This document shows, in pieces, positions 60,556-64,000 of a stretch of 64,000 bases of DNA. How positions within the stretch are numbered: position 1 is the first letter of the stretch; each line of letters starts with the position of its first letter. The stretch covers positions 17,221,001 through 17,285,000 of the forward strand of contig JAYKYS010000008.1 in NCBI GenBank assembly GCA_036924285.1, read 5' to 3'. Source of the stretch: Asterella californica (lineage: Eukaryota; Streptophyta; Marchantiopsida; Marchantiales; Aytoniaceae). The notes beneath the pieces were generated by a model. The model made no database searches. It saw only the letters and a list, made by a program, of their open reading frames with translations, and was not told where the DNA came from. The position numbers and the translations under genes were made by a program.

Positions 60556-61479
60556 CTACAAATCGAAACACCAAATTTCAGAAAATAAACCCATCTGTGG
60601 GGTAGCTCAACTTTAACACTGAGACACCGACACTCAATATGAGCCTGAGATTCGACTGCGGAGAAGATGTACTCATAGAGAATTGCATGCCGTAGCCTTT
60701 CGACCATAGACCCCGCGCCATGGGTGGAGGTGCTAGAAACAAGGAGGGTTGAGAAGCTGAAGACAAAGCAGAAGAGACAGCTACCTGAAGAAGAGGGAGA
60801 CTTACCAAAGTAGTAAAACGACTTACCATAGAGGACATTCGTCCTCACCTTCCAACTTTCAGCGAGCAAGGATTTAACTAGAACATCAACAGGAGAGACT
60901 TTGTTGGCTGACCTCTAAAAGAGCTGGACAACAACGCAGCTGCTTTGGGTTTCGACTCCTGGCGACTGAATCTTGTGAACAGGCCCGATGGTATCAGCTT
61001 TTTGATATCACTAAACCGATTTGTGCTGCGTGCGCTAAAATTTACAGCCTACCAAGTAATGCACAGTATCTTTCGTCCGCATCATGACAGACATTAGTCT
61101 CCTAGATCAGCTTTATTAATCTGGTATACAACAGGATGCTGCCTCTGCTCGATACCTAAACCTAGTACCTAAGGTAGGGGTTCTTCAAAGGTAGGTCTTA
61201 ACCAGGTTCATCCGGGTACACTCGTCAAGAGAAGGATGGCTCTTGTGATGCTTCCATCCTGCCTTATGTCCGGAAAGCCTGCCCATTGCCTCTTTCGCGG
61301 TCTTATTTATTTCGGTTCAGGTATGTTTCAGAGCTTCGATCATAGATATGCTACTCTCCGAATTTCTGCCATGTTCTTTGTCCAAGTCTTGAATTGTTTA
61401 ACTCGCCAATCCTGCACGTAATGGTGTTAAATACCCTTCTTTGGATATCTACTGTATTCTAGTTGCTCCAGTTGCAATC
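60556..61479. other. Upstream region of the transporter gene
   Basis: It should contain the first transporter exon(s) and promoter, but no stretch encodes the expected start of the family. Minus-strand frames at 60578-60869 are open yet unmatched. 61000-61479 shows no recognisable feature. Confidence 0.35.
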
Positions 61480-61504
61480 GCCACTTGAGCTTCGGTATGT
61501 CCCT

Positions 61505-62720
61505 TCACTCCTCCAGTGGTTCTACAGCAGATTCCTCCCGCACCGCTACTCGTGCTGTAGTAGAAGCGGTACCGATCATAAGCCGAATGGCTTTCAACTG
61601 GATAAACTCCAGCCGAGGTCTTTTCTTGGTAACAGCATCCGAAACAGCAGCTCCATATTCGAGAATAGGGCGTGTGGTGTGTAGGAATACAGTTCGTTTG
61701 GCTATGGATATCTGCAGACAGCTGCTCAACCCATTTACCCTACGATGCCCTTCCCGACAGTACGGGAGATATGTCTGTCCCAATCCTCCGAGAATTCCAC
61801 GCCTTGGTAAGTGTAAGATTTCAATCTCGGAATGCCGTCTGCGTTCCAGTTCCAGTGGGGGTCTACTTTCTCCATTGATCCACCCAAAACCATTACTCCA
61901 CATTCAGAAAATCTCGCCGACAACCCTCACATACCACAGCATATCATGCACACATTAATCATCTTCTGGAGATTCTCCGCAGATTCTTCGAGACCAGCAA
62001 AGTCTTCTGGGAACATCCATGCTGTCATCCGAATGGCTCCGGTCGATGAATTACCGGTACACCCATCGACTGTTCTCTGTCCAACTTTCCAACAAATCGT
62101 TTTACTCGCCACATCTTCCCTTTTATGCCGCATTCCCACATACGGTATGACTACCCGTTTCGCCATACGGTATCGTAAGAAACAGAAAATGGGCATTCTT
62201 ACTGCCTTGGATAATCTGACTAAGTGTGTAGAGGTAGTAAACACACCCCCGTTGTCTTCCGAACCCTGCCTGTCCTTCGTTCATTACGCCTTTCTGTTCT
62301 GGAAAGGTAGTAACGCGATTATTCAAGTCACGACGGAACAGCTTAACAACCACACTTAGCAAGGTGATCCCTCTGTAGCTGCCCGGATCTTCCCCTTTTT
62401 AAGACGTAGGCGATGGTACCCACCTTCCACTTTGTTGGTATGAGTTTCGTGGTCCAAAGGAAAATGACCAAAGTCGTGAAAGCCAGTATCATAGGGTCGC
62501 AACCAAACTTTTAAGAGCTCATGAACTATGTTATCACATCCGCAGTCTTAAAATTAACTAGCTCAGGTACTCCTTGCGCAGTTTCCTCCACAATGAACCA
62601 ACCGTTTAGTGGATGTGGAAGCTCTTCAACCCCATCCACAGATTGTTCTGTGTTTCTGACCCGCACTTGATACTGTTCCATCATCACATTACGGATCAGC
62701 GAAGGGTTGGTCACCAACAC
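61505..62720 (-). pseudogene. LINE reverse transcriptase remnant
   Basis: Pieces across several frames: NEGQAGFGRQRGCVYYLYTL with SQIIQ (about 62200-62290), a frameshifted AYD-type region, then FPEDFAGLEESAENLQKMIN where the catalytic FADD box of LINE RTs should stand (FPED at 62002-62013), SYTYQGVEFSEDWDRHIS near 61800, and TRPILEYGAAVSDAV, LEFIQLKAIRLMIGTAST in 61505-61690. The altered FADD box and stops show it is inactive. Confidence 0.8.
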
Positions 62721-63082
62721 TCCTGTCTAGTTCCGTAACGTCCCGACTTCACAAGGGTTCGAGCCCAAGTGAGCTTTTGCTATTCTAGCCAGAACTTCTG
62801 ATTCTAGAAACCGTTGTCGTTGATAGGGGAGTACAGTTCCAAGTTCAGCTCTCGCTTTCGATCTCGAACCATCTGGTTCACCTTGGTCGTATTCGTGACG
62901 GCGAACAGGACCTTCCCAGCTTTCACATAATCCTTGTACAGTTCCCTACTACGCTGGACAGCTTCCTTCAGCTCCCTAGACCACCATTTGACAGCTCTCC
63001 CATAAATACTCAGCTTCTGGCTATAAGGCGATTTCGGCGGCTGCCTTCACTTTACCTTCCCTCCAAGACAAGACGATGTTCA

Positions 63083-63900
63083 CTGTCGTATGACAGTGAA
63101 GATGGTGGCGCTGAACGGTGGTGGAGATAAAGGTGTTGAGACCCCCAGATTCAGTCAATGTATTCACATACATATCTTTGCTGCTCTGGTCTTGAATTCC
63201 TCCTTACGCAATTTCCTAATTATTCGCTTAGCAACCTTAGGGTTCCTAAGAACCCTCTTGCCTAGCTCAGTCCAAATAGAAAGTGGTCGGATCTCCTAAT
63301 GTCAGTCCTGTCAATGCGCGGACATAACTGCTCCTCTACCAGAATGCAATCTACGATCGAGTATTCCTGATCCTTAAGGTTTCACCTAGTCCAACCAGGT
63401 TCTCCAGTATCAGACGGATCGTTCAAGGCTTTCAGCTGTAAGTCCCGCAACAACGAAGCAAACGTTTGCCAGCCGATCTCGAGTCTCATACATCCCGATA
63501 ATATTTGTCACATTGGCACCTCTCCCTACCCAACATTGAAGTCACCCAGTCATATCATGTTCCCGTTCCCTTTGTACTGGAATTTCGATCTTAACACTAT
63601 CAACGGCTAGTTCCGATAGCGGCAGAGTTGGTAGGCATATACACACAACCGATATACAGGTTTCTAGGTCCGCAGGCTTCAGGCATATCCAAAGGCTATG
63701 TTCATAACTGAGATCAACCTTTAGTACTTCACACTGATCCGTAAGAAAATCAAGAAAATCACATACAAAGAAACATACCCCTTTCATCCCCAGATGGTTA
63801 TCAACTTGTGTTCTAAACATGGACCCATACCATGTATAGTGTGGCAGCTTGGGAAATTAGCATGTCTGGGTTCTCCCGCTTTTCCTGCACCGCACAGATG
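63083..63900 (-). pseudogene. LINE APE-type endonuclease remnant
   Basis: The 92-codon frame 63820-63542 contains ISVVCICLPTLPLSELAVDS. Immediately after it, in a shifted frame, is GDFNVG (63529-63546), the conserved GDFN catalytic box, and further on RRSDHFLF (SDH box, codons at 63283-63291). Order and spacing fit an apurinic-endonuclease-like domain that nicks target DNA. The frameshift just before GDFN inactivates it. Confidence 0.72.
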
Positions 63901-64000
63901 TGCAGGTGATTCTTCTTGAGGAGCTTAGCCACCTCGATCTTTTCCGTGGGTTCGTCAACCCGCAGAGGTTGAAGGATCCCGCCTACCCTTCACGAGGAGA

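Larger units (their letters stand above)
61480..64000 (-). mobile_element. LINE-type non-LTR retrotransposon, decayed, runs off the window
   Basis: Minus-strand frames spell, in order from the window edge leftwards, an APE-type endonuclease and then a LINE reverse transcriptase with its C-terminal region. Many stops and frameshifts. The 5' end lies beyond 64000. No clear poly-A tail (poly-T on the plus strand) is visible at the 3' end near 61480, so that boundary is approximate. Confidence 0.8.

Noticed and set aside
61463..62359. Plus-strand open frames of up to 175 codons
   Set aside because: They are the antisense of the LINE reverse transcriptase, which has clear motifs on the minus strand.
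1..64000. CRISPR arrays, bacterial operons, ribosome binding sites
   Set aside because: No spaced direct repeats of CRISPR type; all genes are spliced eukaryotic genes.

Overview
The window is nuclear DNA of a land plant. It holds many-exon genes with GT-AG introns of mostly 100-400 bp, plant-type gene families (an importin-9-like karyopherin, PR-10/Bet v 1-like proteins, a NECAP-like coat protein, a Golgi nucleotide-sugar transporter) and several decayed retroelements. Intron size, single-intron PR-10 genes and an unusual Ty3/gypsy lineage make a bryophyte, perhaps a moss, my best guess; that is inference and not proof.

Layout. 1-4951: repeat-like and AT-rich intergenic DNA. 4952-19564 (+): a complete importin-9-like gene that I could thread through 33 coding exons; the exon lengths sum to 3078 nt (1025 codons plus stop) with every junction in phase. 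It includes one AT-AC (U12-type) intron, one GC-AG intron, and introns loaded with copies of one repeat. 19565-24220: intergenic. 24221-32597 (+): a Ty3/gypsy LTR retrotransposon with two ~1.1 kb LTRs and a stop-riddled gag-pol; each LTR carries a 73-nt tRNA-like module and a large stem-loop. 32598-34992 (+): internal wreck of a second, different Ty3/gypsy element. 34993-39360: repeat-like and AT-rich DNA. 39361-40013 (-) and 46272-47095 (+): two divergently oriented PR-10/Bet v 1-like paralogues with the same exon structure; a fossil non-LTR-type fragment lies between them. 47096-52066: intergenic, with one unassigned exon-like stretch on the minus strand. 52067-53666 (-): NECAP-like gene, three coding exons. 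53667-58721: intergenic with stem-loop clusters. 58722-60555 (-): six 3' coding exons of a nucleotide-sugar transporter whose first exon I could not place. 61480-64000 (-): a decayed LINE running off the window end.

The genes are functionally unrelated, as expected of a plant chromosome arm: nuclear import, defence/ligand-binding proteins, clathrin-coat accessory and Golgi transport. The most unusual structure is non-coding: a dispersed repeat whose copies carry paired stem-loops (one with a CTAACC core, one beside it), and the tRNA-like module built into the retrotransposon LTRs.
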